From Loktanella salsilacus (GTDB lineage Bacteria > Pseudomonadota > Alphaproteobacteria > Rhodobacterales > Rhodobacteraceae): a stretch of DNA of 64,000 bases. Both the position numbers and the translations under genes were made by a program. Below, piece by piece: positions 27,333 to 36,234 of the stretch (within the stretch, counting starts at the first letter, position 1; every line of letters starts with the position of its first letter). Under the pieces are notes generated by a model. It was given only the letters and a program-made list of their open reading frames with translations, was not told where the DNA came from and searched no databases. The stretch is from positions 1 to 64,000 of the forward strand of contig NZ_FOTF01000010.1 in the NCBI RefSeq assembly GCF_900114485.1. Direction: 5' to 3'.

Positions 27333-27365
27333 ATCATCTTGCCCGAAATACTCCCCCCGGAGGGT
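27333..27365 (-). repeat. Dispersed 3'-end element, diverged copy
   Basis: On the minus strand the sequence reads ggggggagtatttcgggcaa then gatga, matching the core at the GTATTT and CAAGA-GA positions but with several changes. It lies just past the 3' end of the 70-residue protein gene. Confidence 0.6.
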
Positions 27366-27389
27366 CGGTGCTTTCAAACCTCGCCTCCG

Positions 27390-27602
27390 CTATTTCTTAC
27401 GCGCCTCCAGCTCCGAATTGAAAATCCGCAGTCTATGCCCAAACGTATCCTCGTTCAGAATACTGTCGAAGTTTTCGAACAAGAACGATAGCGCTTCGCC
27501 TTCGTCCAGACCGGCCTCTCGTGCGAATTTCTTCAGGCGGCGGTAGCCGTCCTCGGTCATGGCGACGGGAAAGCGGCGGGTGAGGCGTAGGCGTTTGGGC
27601 AT
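27390..27602 (-). CDS. Small basic protein, possible ribbon-helix-helix DNA-binding type
   Basis: This 70-residue, highly charged protein (MPKRLRLTRRFPVAMTEDGY, then RRLKKFAREAGLDEGEALSF) begins with a basic strand and continues with helices, which suits an RHH-like regulator but is not proof. It has a good AAGGAG ribosome site. It lies 54 bp downstream of the acyl-CoA dehydrogenase gene on the same strand. I recall similar short proteins in roseobacters but cannot name a function. Confidence 0.6.
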   Translation of the reverse strand: MPKRLRLTRRFPVAMTEDGYRRLKKFAREAGLDEGEALSFLFENFDSILNEDTFGHRLRIFNSELEARKK

Positions 27603-27656
27603 GGGGCGGTTCTCCTTTGGCGGCAGGGTAGGGCGGGGTTGCCCCCGCCGCTAGCC

Positions 27657-29432
27657 TCAAAAGTTTGCAGCCTCCAGTGCCATGACCGTATCGGCCCCTG
27701 TATTGATGCGTGCCAAGTGCAGCGCGGTGCTGGGCAGTTGGCGCGCCATGTAGTAGCGGCCGGTCGCGATTTTGGTGTTCAAGAAGTCGGTGTCGCTTGC
27801 GCCGCCGTCCAGTGCTTCCATCGCGGCCTTGCCCATGTGGGCCCACATGTAGCCAAGGCAGACGTGGCCCATCAGGTGCATGAAGTCATACGACCCCGAC
27901 AATGCGTTGTTCGGGTTTTTCATCGAACCCATGAAGTACATTGCGGCGGCTTGCATGTCTTTGCTGGCCGCTTTGAGCGGGTCGAGGAAGTCTTTCTTCA
28001 ACGCCTCATTGCCTTCGTTTTCCTTGATGAAGGATTTCACCATCTCAAAGAAGCCCATCAGGTGCTTGCCGCCGTCGATGGCGAGCTTGCGGCCCACGAG
28101 GTCCAGCGCTTGCACGCCGTTTGCGCCCTCGTAGATCATGGCGATGCGGGCGTCGCGGGCGAATTGGGACATGCCCCATTCTTCGATATAGCCGTGGCCG
28201 CCGTAAACCTGCTGCGCGGCGACGGCGTATTCAAAGCCCTTGTCGGTCAGGAAGCCCTTGATGACCGGCGTCATCAGGGACACAAGGCCCTCTGCATCTT
28301 TGTCGCTATTCTGGTGCGCACGGTCGAGCAAGGAGGCACCCCAGAAGGTGAACGCGCGCGCGCCTTCGTTAAAGGACTTCTGGTCCATCAGGTTGCGGCG
28401 GATGTCGGGGTGCACGATCAGCGGATCGGCGGGGCCGTCGGGGTTTTGCACGCCGGTCACGGCGCGGCCTTGCAGGCGGTCCTTGGCGTAGGCCACGGCG
28501 TTCTGATAGGCGACTTCGGACTGGGCATAGCCTTGCAGGCCAACGCCCAGACGCGCTTCGTTCATCATGACGAACATGGCGCGCATGCCCTTATGCTCTT
28601 CACCGATCAGGTAACCCTTGGCTTCGTCATAGTTCATGACGCAGGTCGAGTTGCCGTGGATGCCCATTTTCTCTTCGATCTTGCCGACGCTGACGCCGTT
28701 GCGATCACCCAAGGAGCCGTCTTCGTTCACGATGATCTTAGGCACGATGAACAGGGATACGCCCTTGATGCCATCGGGGCCGCCGGGGATTTTCGCCAGC
28801 ACAAGGTGGATGATGTTTTCAGCCATGTCGTGATCGCCAGCAGAGATAAAGATCTTCTGACCGGAAACTTTAAAGCTGCCATCATCCTGCGGGACGGCTT
28901 TGGTGCGCATCAGGCCCAGATCGGTGCCGCAATGCGGTTCCGTCAGGTTCATGGTGCCGGTCCATTCGCAGGACGCCAGCTTGGGGGCGTACATGTCCTT
29001 TTGCGCGTCGCTGCCATGGGCAAGGATTGCGGACAGCGCGCCGTGGGTCAGGCCCTGATACATGTTAAACGCCATGTTGGCGCTGACCATCGGTTCCTGC
29101 GCGGCGGTGTGCATGATGTAGGGCAGGCCTTGGCCGCCGTACTGTTCCGGCACGTCCATGCCGGTCCAGCCGCCTTCGCGGACTTGATCAAAGGCTGCTT
29201 TAAAGCCGGTTGGCGTGCGTACGACGCCGTTTTCCAGCACGCAGCCCATCGTGTCGCCCACCACGTTCAGCGGCGACAATACATCAGAGGAGATCTTGCC
29301 GGCTTCTTCCAGAACGGCGCCCGTAAAGTCGCGGTCCAGATCAGCGTAACCGGGGACGTCCTGTTCGGACACTTTCAGCAGATCGTGCAGGACGAACTGA
29401 TAATCCTTGAGCGGTGCGGTATAGCTAGGCAT
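27657..29432 (-). CDS. Acyl-CoA dehydrogenase, long (DmdC/AcdA-like) type
   Basis: The 591-residue flavoenzyme is longer than classical acyl-CoA dehydrogenases (about 380-400) and has the extra N- and C-terminal regions of the class that includes 3-methylmercaptopropionyl-CoA dehydrogenase (DmdC). Motifs: [15 protein letters not shown] for [14 protein letters not shown], and [19 protein letters not shown], where the Glu is the likely catalytic base. Substrate range cannot be read directly. The gene sits 30 bp after a MerR regulator gene, which probably controls it. Confidence 0.9.
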   Translation of the reverse strand: MPSYTAPLKDYQFVLHDLLKVSEQDVPGYADLDRDFTGAVLEEAGKISSDVLSPLNVVGDTMGCVLENGVVRTPTGFKAAFDQVREGGWTGMDVPEQYGGQGLPYIMHTAAQEPMVSANMAFNMYQGLTHGALSAILAHGSDAQKDMYAPKLASCEWTGTMNLTEPHCGTDLGLMRTKAVPQDDGSFKVSGQKIFISAGDHDMAENIIHLVLAKIPGGPDGIKGVSLFIVPKIIVNEDGSLGDRNGVSVGKIEEKMGIHGNSTCVMNYDEAKGYLIGEEHKGMRAMFVMMNEARLGVGLQGYAQSEVAYQNAVAYAKDRLQGRAVTGVQNPDGPADPLIVHPDIRRNLMDQKSFNEGARAFTFWGASLLDRAHQNSDKDAEGLVSLMTPVIKGFLTDKGFEYAVAAQQVYGGHGYIEEWGMSQFARDARIAMIYEGANGVQALDLVGRKLAIDGGKHLMGFFEMVKSFIKENEGNEALKKDFLDPLKAASKDMQAAAMYFMGSMKNPNNALSGSYDFMHLMGHVCLGYMWAHMGKAAMEALDGGASDTDFLNTKIATGRYYMARQLPSTALHLARINTGADTVMALEAANF

Positions 29433-29462
29433 AGGTCTCTCTCCCTTAAGGCGGTGTGCGGC

Positions 29463-29864
29463 TTAAGCTGCGTTGTGCTTTTGGCCGGAAATCTCTTTTA
29501 ACTTGGCTGCGCCCCATTCCATTTGGGTCTTCAGCTCTGCGATGGCTTCATCCAGCTCGGCTTTTTGCGCTTCCATTTCGGCCAGATGCTTTTCAGCCAA
29601 GGCGTAGGATTGGCTAAGCTGCGTCAGTTGGCCGTCATCCATTTGGTATAGGTCCAAAAGTTGACGAATTTCTTCAAGGCTGAAGCCAAAGCGCTTGCCG
29701 CGCAGGATCAGTTTCAGCCGGGCCCGGTCGGACCGGGTGAACAGGCGGCGTTGGCCTTCGCGTTGCGGGAACAGCAGTTCCTTCGCCTCGTAAAAGCGCA
29801 AGGTGCGGGGCGTGACGTCAAAGGCGTCACACATTTCGCGGATATTTAGGGTCTCGGTCGGCAT
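29463..29864 (-). CDS. MerR-family regulator, copy 1 (acyl-CoA metabolism)
   Basis: The 133-residue protein has a MerR winged-helix N-terminus (DVTPRTLRFYEAKELLFP, then RLFTRSDRARLKLILRGKR) and a C-terminal coiled coil (about 83-125). There are no Cys-rich metal sites. MerR proteins of this size near acyl-CoA genes, such as LiuR, sense an acyl-CoA or related ligand. A 16-bp near-palindrome lies 71 bp upstream of its start and probably mediates autoregulation as well as operon control. The acyl-CoA dehydrogenase follows by 30 bp. The MPTETLN start is favoured because the fold begins there. Confidence 0.85.
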   Translation of the reverse strand: MPTETLNIREMCDAFDVTPRTLRFYEAKELLFPQREGQRRLFTRSDRARLKLILRGKRFGFSLEEIRQLLDLYQMDDGQLTQLSQSYALAEKHLAEMEAQKAELDEAIAELKTQMEWGAAKLKEISGQKHNAA

Positions 29865-29934
29865 GTCAAAAACTCTCTCGCTCTGGCGGGTCAAACCGTC
29901 AGATCAACGCTTAAGCATACTTCTACAATGAATG

Positions 29935-29950
29935 TTGACGTTAACGTAAA
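29935..29950 (-). promoter_or_regulatory. Palindromic operator, MerR/LiuR-like
   Basis: The sequence TTGACGTTAACGTAAA is a 16-bp palindrome with one mismatched pair; the core ACGTTAACGT is perfect. It lies in the 165-bp gap between the two MerR genes, upstream of copy 1. From memory it resembles the LiuR consensus of proteobacteria. It is a good candidate site for one or both MerR proteins. Confidence 0.65.
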
Positions 29951-30029
29951 CATGACGTGGCGTCAGAAATTGCGTGACGAAAGGTCAGATAAGTTTACCC
30001 AAGGTCACGCGCAATTTTATAAGCGCGGC

Positions 30030-30398
30030 TTAGCCCAGCGAGGCTGCGGTCTCGTCACGTAGGCGCTGCAATTCGCCCATCGTCTCGTCCAGCTGGCGGC
30101 GCTGTTCGGCAAGTTCTTTCATCTGGCGGTCCGCCAGTTCGACCCAAGCTTGCATCTGGGCCGCCGTGCCTTCTTTTTCGTAGATCAGCAGCCACTGGCG
30201 GATGTCTTCCAGCGCAAAGCCAAAGCGGCGGCCGCGCATGATCAGCGTCATCCGCGCCTGATCGCGGCCGTTATAGAATCGGGCGCGCCCTTCGCGGTCG
30301 GGCGACAAAAGCTCGATGTATTCATAGTATCGCAGTGTGCGCGGCGTCACGTCGTAACGGGCGCACATTTCTTTGAATGACAAACGGCTCGTGGGCAT
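30030..30398 (-). CDS. MerR-family regulator, copy 2
   Basis: The 122-residue protein is a paralogue of the neighbouring MerR protein (DVTPRTLRYYEYIELLSP, RGRRFGFALEDIRQWLLIYE). It shares the DNA-binding half but differs in the coiled-coil and C-terminus. A GAGGAG ribosome site precedes the ATG. It is on the same strand and upstream of copy 1, with the palindromic operator between them. No metal-binding cysteines cluster is present, so a metabolite or acyl-CoA signal is more likely than a metal. Confidence 0.85.
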   Translation of the reverse strand: MPTSRLSFKEMCARYDVTPRTLRYYEYIELLSPDREGRARFYNGRDQARMTLIMRGRRFGFALEDIRQWLLIYEKEGTAAQMQAWVELADRQMKELAEQRRQLDETMGELQRLRDETAASLG

Positions 30399-30452
30399 TG
30401 CGCGTCTCCTCTTGCCGATAACCTAGCGCCGCGGCGGCGCAGGGGCAAACAG

Positions 30453-31586
30453 TCAGTTCATGAAACCGGGCGCAAAGAAATAGAAACCATAGGCGACGAT
30501 AACCGCGGGGATCGTCGAATAGACCGTCGCGCGCACCGCAGCGCCGGGGTCTAGCGCGATCGCCGGGAACAGCGCGTCGCCGTCATTGGAAATCGCATTG
30601 CCCATCAGCGACGCGAATGGGATCAACCCGCCGACATACAGCGTTGTCACCAGCACCTGCGGCCCGCAGCCGGGGATCAGGCCGACCAGCACGCCCATCA
30701 ATGGCAAAAGCGGCGCGACAGAGTTGAACATCGCCTCTAGGTCAAAGCCGCTGAAGGCCACGATATAATCATAGGCAAGATAGGCCCCGATAACCCACAC
30801 CGCGATAAAGGATGTTTCCTCTGCCATGCGGGTGATGGGGCTGTCAGCGTCATTGGTCATGGCGTGTAGCTTTGAGGTGGACCAGATGAACAGGCCCGCT
30901 GCCGTGCCGCCAAGGCCAACAATCGGCATGATCGGGCCAAAGATTGCGCCCACGTCAGCGCCGCTAAGCTGTGTGACACCGATAATCAGGCCGGGCAGGG
31001 CAAAGGCGGCAAACATCACGTCCTTTGCGCGGGTGCGGCCAATCAGCGGGGCCAGCGCGCCAGACCCGACGTTGCGCGGCTGACGTGCCGGGCCGGGCAG
31101 GGCGTCCACCACCCAGCCAGAGATGATTCCAACCACAAAGGACAGCGGCAGCACCACCAGCGCCGCGTCAGGCCGGGTCGCGATCAGAAGGAACGCAGCG
31201 TCACCCATCGTGGCCGTCAGCGTCGCCACCACGGCGCCAAATCCGACGTGACCAGAGCTGTAGGCCGCCACCACGACCACCGCGCCGCCGCAACCCGGCG
31301 TTGATCCTAGCAGCGCCGCCAGCGGCACTTGCCAGCCCTTTGCGTTCTGCAAGGACCGGCCGATGTTAAAGCGAAACAGACGCTCGGCCCCGTAAAACAG
31401 GATCAACGTGGCCGCGACAAAGCCCGCAACCTGCGTAAAGGCATCGGTCATCAGCCCGCGTGTCAGCGGTCCCAGCGGGGCCGGGGCCAGCGCAAGCGCC
31501 AGCAAGATCAGCGCCACCGCCGCCCGGCGCGGGCGGAACATACCAAACCGCGGTGCGGATGGGGCGTTGGTCGTTGTCGCGCTCAT
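30453..31586 (-). CDS. Putative ten-helix heavy-metal exporter (ArsP_2-like, manganese-transporter annotated class)
   Basis: The 377-residue membrane protein has about ten probable helices and two similar halves, each with a PGCG motif (GSTPGCGGAVVVV near residue 89; GLIPGCGPQVLVTT near 307). This internal repeat matches the putative heavy-metal exporter family often annotated as a putative manganese transporter. Substrate is unproven. The start at MSATTTNAPS follows a purine-poor region. A GAATTATTC dyad just upstream suggests control by an iron- or manganese-responsive regulator of the Fur superfamily. Confidence 0.75.
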   Translation of the reverse strand: MSATTTNAPSAPRFGMFRPRRAAVALILLALALAPAPLGPLTRGLMTDAFTQVAGFVAATLILFYGAERLFRFNIGRSLQNAKGWQVPLAALLGSTPGCGGAVVVVAAYSSGHVGFGAVVATLTATMGDAAFLLIATRPDAALVVLPLSFVVGIISGWVVDALPGPARQPRNVGSGALAPLIGRTRAKDVMFAAFALPGLIIGVTQLSGADVGAIFGPIMPIVGLGGTAAGLFIWSTSKLHAMTNDADSPITRMAEETSFIAVWVIGAYLAYDYIVAFSGFDLEAMFNSVAPLLPLMGVLVGLIPGCGPQVLVTTLYVGGLIPFASLMGNAISNDGDALFPAIALDPGAAVRATVYSTIPAVIVAYGFYFFAPGFMN

Positions 31587-31600
31587 GCTAACTATCCAGT

Positions 31601-31620
31601 TGCGAATTATTCTCAAAACA
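31601..31620 (-). promoter_or_regulatory. Possible Irr/Fur-type operator
   Basis: The plus strand reads tgcgaattattctcaaaaca; its centre GAATTATTC (31604-31612) is a perfect interrupted dyad (GAAT-N-ATTC) like the core of Irr iron-control elements. It lies 15-34 bp upstream of the exporter start codon. The match is short, so this is a suggestion. Confidence 0.4.
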
Positions 31621-31685
31621 GAACATAAGGGTTGCGCGCTGCCACGCAAGTGCCAAGTTGTCGCAAACTTAAAGAGGCGAGTATT

Positions 31686-32150
31686 ATGCCCGACGCACCC
31701 GCGCCGCCCCCCGATCAGACAATCAAGGATCCCCGCAAAAAGATTGCAGCGCAGTTTATCGCGATGATCCCCCATGCGGGCGCCCTGTCGATGTCGCTGA
31801 CGGATGTCGGCGACGGCGAGGCCGTGATCACCATGCCCTATGATGCACGTCTGGTGGGCGATCCCGAAACCGGAGTGATCCATGGCGGCGCTGTGTCGGC
31901 CTTGATGGATACCTGCTGCGGCGCGGCGGTCATGCTGCATCCGGCGGCAGGCATGGGCACGGCGACGATCGATCTGCGCATCGACTATATGCGTCCCGCA
32001 ACGCCGGGTCAGAAAATTACCGCCCGCGCCACCTGTTACCACGTCACGCGATCAGTCGCCTTTGTGCGCGCTGTGGCGCTGGATGACGACACGGACCGCC
32101 CGGTGGCCTGCGCCACAGGCGCCTTTACCGTGGAAAGGTCCGGCAAATGA
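31686..32150 (+). CDS. PaaI-type hotdog thioesterase 1
   Basis: The 154-residue hotdog-fold protein has GVIHGGAVSALMDTCCG, the family signature, and the strand segment ATIDLRIDYMRPATPGQ. Members hydrolyse acyl-CoA thioesters in the cytoplasm. It starts a short plus-strand operon; the next hotdog gene overlaps by four bases. The MPDAPAP start follows GAGG at a good distance. Confidence 0.85.
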   Translation: MPDAPAPPPDQTIKDPRKKIAAQFIAMIPHAGALSMSLTDVGDGEAVITMPYDARLVGDPETGVIHGGAVSALMDTCCGAAVMLHPAAGMGTATIDLRIDYMRPATPGQKITARATCYHVTRSVAFVRAVALDDDTDRPVACATGAFTVERSGK

Positions 32151-32656
32151 GCGTCCCCCCCAAACGCGCCCGGCCAGAACCGGTGCAAGTCGTCAAACAG
32201 CGCCGCGATGCGATGCTGCAAAGTCTGGTGCAGGGCGTGCCCTATATCCAGTTCCTTGGTATCCAATTCGAACGCCACGGGGACGAGCTGACAGCCGTGC
32301 TGCCCTACGCGGACAAGCTGATCGGCAACCCGATGATCCCCGCCTTGCACGGCGGCGTCACCGCAGCCTTCCTAGAGGTCGCGGCCATCATAGAACTGTC
32401 ATGGACGGGAATCTGGGAAGACATGGAGGCCGGCGCCGAACCCGTCCCCCGCCGCCTGCCCAAAACCATCGACTTTAACGTGGACTACCTGCGCTCTGGC
32501 CTGCCGCGCGACGCCTATGCGCGCGCGCGGGTCAACCGCAGCGGGCGGCGCTATGCCTCTGTCCATGTCGAGGCATGGCAGGACAACCGCTCGCGCCTAT
32601 TTGCGCAGGCAACGGGGCATTTCCTGATGCCATTGCGCGGCGAAAAAGGCGAATAA
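32147..32656 (+). CDS. PaaI-type hotdog thioesterase 2
   Basis: The 169-residue protein is a second hotdog-fold member (MIPALHGGVTAAFLEVAAII, TIDFNVDYLRSGLPRD). The gene pair and the HGG motif suggest the two proteins may assemble as a hetero-oligomer, although each could act alone. ATGA overlap with thioesterase 1 indicates translational coupling. It is followed by a MATE transporter 1 bp after its stop. Confidence 0.82.
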   Translation: MSVPPKRARPEPVQVVKQRRDAMLQSLVQGVPYIQFLGIQFERHGDELTAVLPYADKLIGNPMIPALHGGVTAAFLEVAAIIELSWTGIWEDMEAGAEPVPRRLPKTIDFNVDYLRSGLPRDAYARARVNRSGRRYASVHVEAWQDNRSRLFAQATGHFLMPLRGEKGE

Positions 32657-32657
32657 C

Positions 32658-33974
32658 GTGACCCTGACCCACCGGCGTGTGCTGCAAATCGCCTTGCCGG
32701 TGGTGATCTCAAACGCCACCGTTCCGATCCTTGGCGTCGTCGATACCGGCGTTGTCGGCCAGCTGGGGCAGGCGGCCCCGATTGGCGCAGTCGGCATTGG
32801 CGCGATCATTCTGACGGCCATCTACTGGGTCTTCGGCTTTTTGCGCATGGGCACATCGGGCCTGACCGCGCAGGCCGTCGGCGCCGATGACACGCCAGAG
32901 GTCGCAGCCCTGCTGTCCCGCGCCTTAATGATCGGCCTTGCCGCAGGCGCCGTCATCATCGCCGCGCAATCGCTGCTTTTCGCCGGGGCCTTCGCGATTT
33001 CACCCGCCAGCGCCGAGGTTGAAAGCCTCGCGCGGCAATACATGGGCATCCGCGTCTGGTCTGCCCCGGCTGCCATCGCGCTTTATGGCATCACCGGCTG
33101 GCTGATCGCGCAGGAACGCACCGGCGCGGTGCTCGCGATTCAGGTGCTCATGAACGGGGCCAACATCGCCCTCGATCTGCTGTTCGTGCTGCATCTGGAC
33201 TGGGGCGTGCCGGGCGTCGCATGGGCGACCTTCATCGCCGAATGGGGCGGCTTTGCGCTGGGCCTGTGGCTGTGCCGCGCCGCGTTCCGTGTGCCCGCAT
33301 GGCGCGACTGGCCGCGCGTGTTTGACCGCGCCAAGCTGGTCCGGATGAGCATCGTCAACGGCGACATCATGATCCGGTCCGTGCTGCTGCAAGCGATCTT
33401 TGTCAGCTTTCTGTTCTGGGGGGCGGACTTCGGGGACGTCCAGCTCGCCGCCAACCAAATCCTGCTGCAATTCCTGCACGTCACCGCCTATGCCCTCGAC
33501 GGCTTTGCCATCGCCGCCGAATCCCTCGTGGGGCAAGCCCTTGGCCGCCGCAATCGGCAGGCCCTGCGCCGCGCGTCGGTGCTCACCTCTGGCTGGGCCG
33601 CGGGCATCTGCGCCGCGATGGCGCTGGCCTTTGCGCTGGCAGGCGGCATCGTCATCGACACCATGACCACCGCCCCGGACGTGCAAATCGCCGCACGCCA
33701 CTACCTACCTTATATGGTCGCGGCCCCGCTGATCGGGGTCGCCGCATGGATGTTGGATGGCATCTTTATCGGCGCGACCCGCACCACCGACATGCGCAAT
33801 ATGATGGTGATCTCGGCCATCCTCTACTTCGCGAGCGTCATCCCGCTGATGACGGCTTTCGGTAATCACGGCCTCTGGCTTGGCTTGCTAGCCTCTTTTG
33901 TCTTTCGCGGCATCACCCTTGGCCTGCGCTACCCCGCGCTTGAACGCAGTGCGGTTCCCCCTTCTTCTGGTTAG
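32658..33974 (+). CDS. MATE-family efflux transporter
   Basis: The 438-residue protein has about twelve probable helices and the MATE pattern, with VDTGVVGQLG near the start and the repeat-half EGIAIA-like segment DGFAIAAESLVGQALGR near 278-294. It is closest to the DinF-like branch. Such proteins export cationic compounds using Na or H gradients. The start is GTG one base after the hotdog gene. The last residues (AVPPSSG) and the stop codon are encoded by the dispersed repeat element, so the original C-terminus may have been different. Confidence 0.88.
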   Translation: MTLTHRRVLQIALPVVISNATVPILGVVDTGVVGQLGQAAPIGAVGIGAIILTAIYWVFGFLRMGTSGLTAQAVGADDTPEVAALLSRALMIGLAAGAVIIAAQSLLFAGAFAISPASAEVESLARQYMGIRVWSAPAAIALYGITGWLIAQERTGAVLAIQVLMNGANIALDLLFVLHLDWGVPGVAWATFIAEWGGFALGLWLCRAAFRVPAWRDWPRVFDRAKLVRMSIVNGDIMIRSVLLQAIFVSFLFWGADFGDVQLAANQILLQFLHVTAYALDGFAIAAESLVGQALGRRNRQALRRASVLTSGWAAGICAAMALAFALAGGIVIDTMTTAPDVQIAARHYLPYMVAAPLIGVAAWMLDGIFIGATRTTDMRNMMVISAILYFASVIPLMTAFGNHGLWLGLLASFVFRGITLGLRYPALERSAVPPSSG

Positions 33975-34018
33975 AAATACCTCGGGGGGCCGCGCCAGCG
34001 GCGGGGGCAGGGCCCCCT
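33957..34018 (-). repeat. Dispersed 3'-end element, copy 4 (overlaps MATE stop)
   Basis: The plus strand has cttcttctggttagaaatac (33961-33980) then ctcggg, and the hairpin gggggcagggccccc at 34003-34017. The MATE reading frame ends inside the core. Confidence 0.85.
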
Positions 34019-34082
34019 CTCACCTGTCAAAGTGATCGCGGACCCCCTCGACTCTGCCGCGCCCTAGCGCGATAAATGCGCC

Positions 34083-36056
34083 ATGTCCTTGCCCCCCGGT
34101 TTCCTTGACGAATTGCGCACCCGCCTGTCGCTGACACAGGTCGTCGGGCGCAAAGTCATGTGGGACAACAAAAAGTCCAATCAGGGCAAAGGCGACATGT
34201 GGGCGCCGTGCCCGTTCCATCAGGAAAAATCCGCCAGCTTTCACGTCGATGACCGCAAGGGATTCTACTACTGCTTCGGCTGTCACGCCAAAGGCGACGC
34301 CATCTCTTTCGTGCGCGAAACCGAAAACGTCGACTTCATGGAAGCCGTCAAAATCCTTGCGGACGAAGCCGGGTTGCCGATGCCCGAACGCGACCCGCGC
34401 GCGCAGGAAAAGGCCGACACGCGCAGCGAACTGGCTGACGTGATGGAACAGGCGGTGCAGCATTTCCGCCTGAACCTGAACACCTCGAACGCGACTGACG
34501 CGCGCGCCTATCTGGAACGGCGCGGCCTGAACAAGGACGCGCTGGCGCGGTGGGATATCGGTTTTGCCCCTGACAATGGCGGCGTGTTGGCGGCGCTGAC
34601 GGCCAAGGGCGTGCCTGTCGATCAAATAATCGCCGCTGGCCTTGCCGCCAAAAGCGACCGGGGCGGCGCGCCTTATGACCGCTTTCGCGGCCGCATCATG
34701 TTCCCGATCCGCGACGCGCGGGGGCGGGCAATTGCCTTTGGCGGGCGGGCGATGGACCCCAATGCCAAGGCGAAATACTACAACTCTCCGGAAACCGAAC
34801 TTTTCGACAAATCCCGCACGCTGTACAACGTGCAAAAGGCCCGCACCGCTGCGGGCAAGGGGCAGCCGCTGATCGTGTCCGAAGGGTACATGGACGTCAT
34901 CGCGCTGGCAGAGGCCGGGTTCGAGGCCGCCGTTGCCCCCCTTGGCACCGCTGTCACGGAACATCACCTGCACATGCTGTGGCGCATTGCGCCCGAACCC
35001 ATCATCGCGCTGGACGGCGATACCGCTGGCCTGCGCGCCGCGATGCGCACGATTGATCTGGCGCTGCCGCTGCTGGTCGCGGGGCAATCCCTGCGCTTTG
35101 CCATGATGCCCGCCGGGATGGACCCGGATGATGTGCTGAAACAGCAGGGCAAGCAGGCGATGCAGGACATCATCGACGCCGCGATCCCCATGGTGCAGCT
35201 GCTGTGGCAGCGAGAGACCGAAGGCAAGGTTTTCGACAGCCCCGAACGCAAGGCGGCGCTGGATAAAACCCTGCGCGAAAAGATTAAGCAGATCGTCGAT
35301 CCGTCTATCCGCAGCCATTATGGCGAGGCGATCAAGGAAATGCGCTGGGACCTGTTCCGCACGCGCAAACCCCAGCAGGGCGGCAAGGCGTTCACGCCGC
35401 GCAAATCGGCCGCGTGGAACCCCAAGCAACAACCGTGGGAGCGTGACCGCGCCCCTGTGGCCAGCAACCGCAGCTCTGCCCTTGGGGCGGGGATCGGCGA
35501 TCAAAGCCATATGCGCGAAGCTGTCGTTCTGGCCACGCTGATCGCGACGCCTGCGGTGCTGCCCAAGTTCATCGCCGCGCTAGAGCTGATGGATTGCAGC
35601 GATCCGAACCATGTGCAGATGCGCAATGCGATTCTGCGTGCCCCCGACGGGGCCGATCTGCGCGCAGCGCTGGAACAAGAGCTGGGCCATGACGTCGTCG
35701 CCAGCCTTGTCGGCAACCGGATGGTGCAGATCACATCGGGCCTGTGCAAGCCGGGTGACACAACGTTTGCGGCAAGCTGCCTGACCGAAAGCTTTGCCAA
35801 ACTCGCCGCCAGCCGCGCCATGCCCCGCGAAGAAGAAGAGGCGCGCTATGCCATCGACGCCGCAGACGAGAGCCTGACTTGGCGTATCCGGCAGGCGAAA
35901 GAGGCGCTGGATAACTCTGACGTCATCGCCAGCGGCAGCAGCGCCGAGATGGTCGTCGCCGAAAACGGGGCCACATTGGACAGCGAACAGCTGAAAATTT
36001 CCCGCGCGCTTTGGGAAAGCCTGACGATTGCAAAACCCGGCGGCGACCCTAAGTAG
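34083..36056 (+). CDS. dnaG: DNA primase
   Basis: DnaG lays RNA primers at the replication fork. The 657-residue protein shows the CHC2 zinc finger (C43, H46, C64, C67), the RNA-polymerase-like core with FPIRDARGRAIAFGGRAM, and the Toprim domain (SEGYMDVIALAEAG and ALDGDTAGLRAA). The C-terminal helicase-binding domain occupies roughly 470-657. There is no recognisable ribosome site before the ATG, so translation may be weak or leaderless. It precedes rpoD, the classical macromolecular-synthesis order. Confidence 0.96.
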   Translation: MSLPPGFLDELRTRLSLTQVVGRKVMWDNKKSNQGKGDMWAPCPFHQEKSASFHVDDRKGFYYCFGCHAKGDAISFVRETENVDFMEAVKILADEAGLPMPERDPRAQEKADTRSELADVMEQAVQHFRLNLNTSNATDARAYLERRGLNKDALARWDIGFAPDNGGVLAALTAKGVPVDQIIAAGLAAKSDRGGAPYDRFRGRIMFPIRDARGRAIAFGGRAMDPNAKAKYYNSPETELFDKSRTLYNVQKARTAAGKGQPLIVSEGYMDVIALAEAGFEAAVAPLGTAVTEHHLHMLWRIAPEPIIALDGDTAGLRAAMRTIDLALPLLVAGQSLRFAMMPAGMDPDDVLKQQGKQAMQDIIDAAIPMVQLLWQRETEGKVFDSPERKAALDKTLREKIKQIVDPSIRSHYGEAIKEMRWDLFRTRKPQQGGKAFTPRKSAAWNPKQQPWERDRAPVASNRSSALGAGIGDQSHMREAVVLATLIATPAVLPKFIAALELMDCSDPNHVQMRNAILRAPDGADLRAALEQELGHDVVASLVGNRMVQITSGLCKPGDTTFAASCLTESFAKLAASRAMPREEEEARYAIDAADESLTWRIRQAKEALDNSDVIASGSSAEMVVAENGATLDSEQLKISRALWESLTIAKPGGDPK

Positions 36057-36234
36057 TATCATTAGCGGTCCGCCGGGGTGGATACTGCTTTGGATATGGT
36101 GCAACAGGGCTGGGAAATCAGCCCAATTGCGGTTGCGAATCGGACGCACAGAGCGTTGATTCGATCTAACCGAATCACCGGACCAGATGATTCGCCCTGA
36201 CGCATCGTCGCCCGCGACACGAGGAGCCCGCCAC

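Noticed and set aside
27194-27421. Plus-strand frame of 75 residues between the GST and the small basic protein
   Set aside because: It covers a copy of the dispersed element and has no coding character.
27639-29501. Long open frame antisense to the acyl-CoA dehydrogenase (620 residues)
   Set aside because: The flavoprotein motifs on the minus strand are decisive; the antisense translation is His/Val-rich nonsense.
34020-35510. Long open frame antisense to dnaG (496 residues)
   Set aside because: It mirrors the GC-rich codon pattern of dnaG, has no recognised motif and no ribosome site.
36100-36130. Hairpin between dnaG and rpoD as a terminator
   Set aside because: The gggct...agccc pairing is short and has no T run, so it is not convincing.
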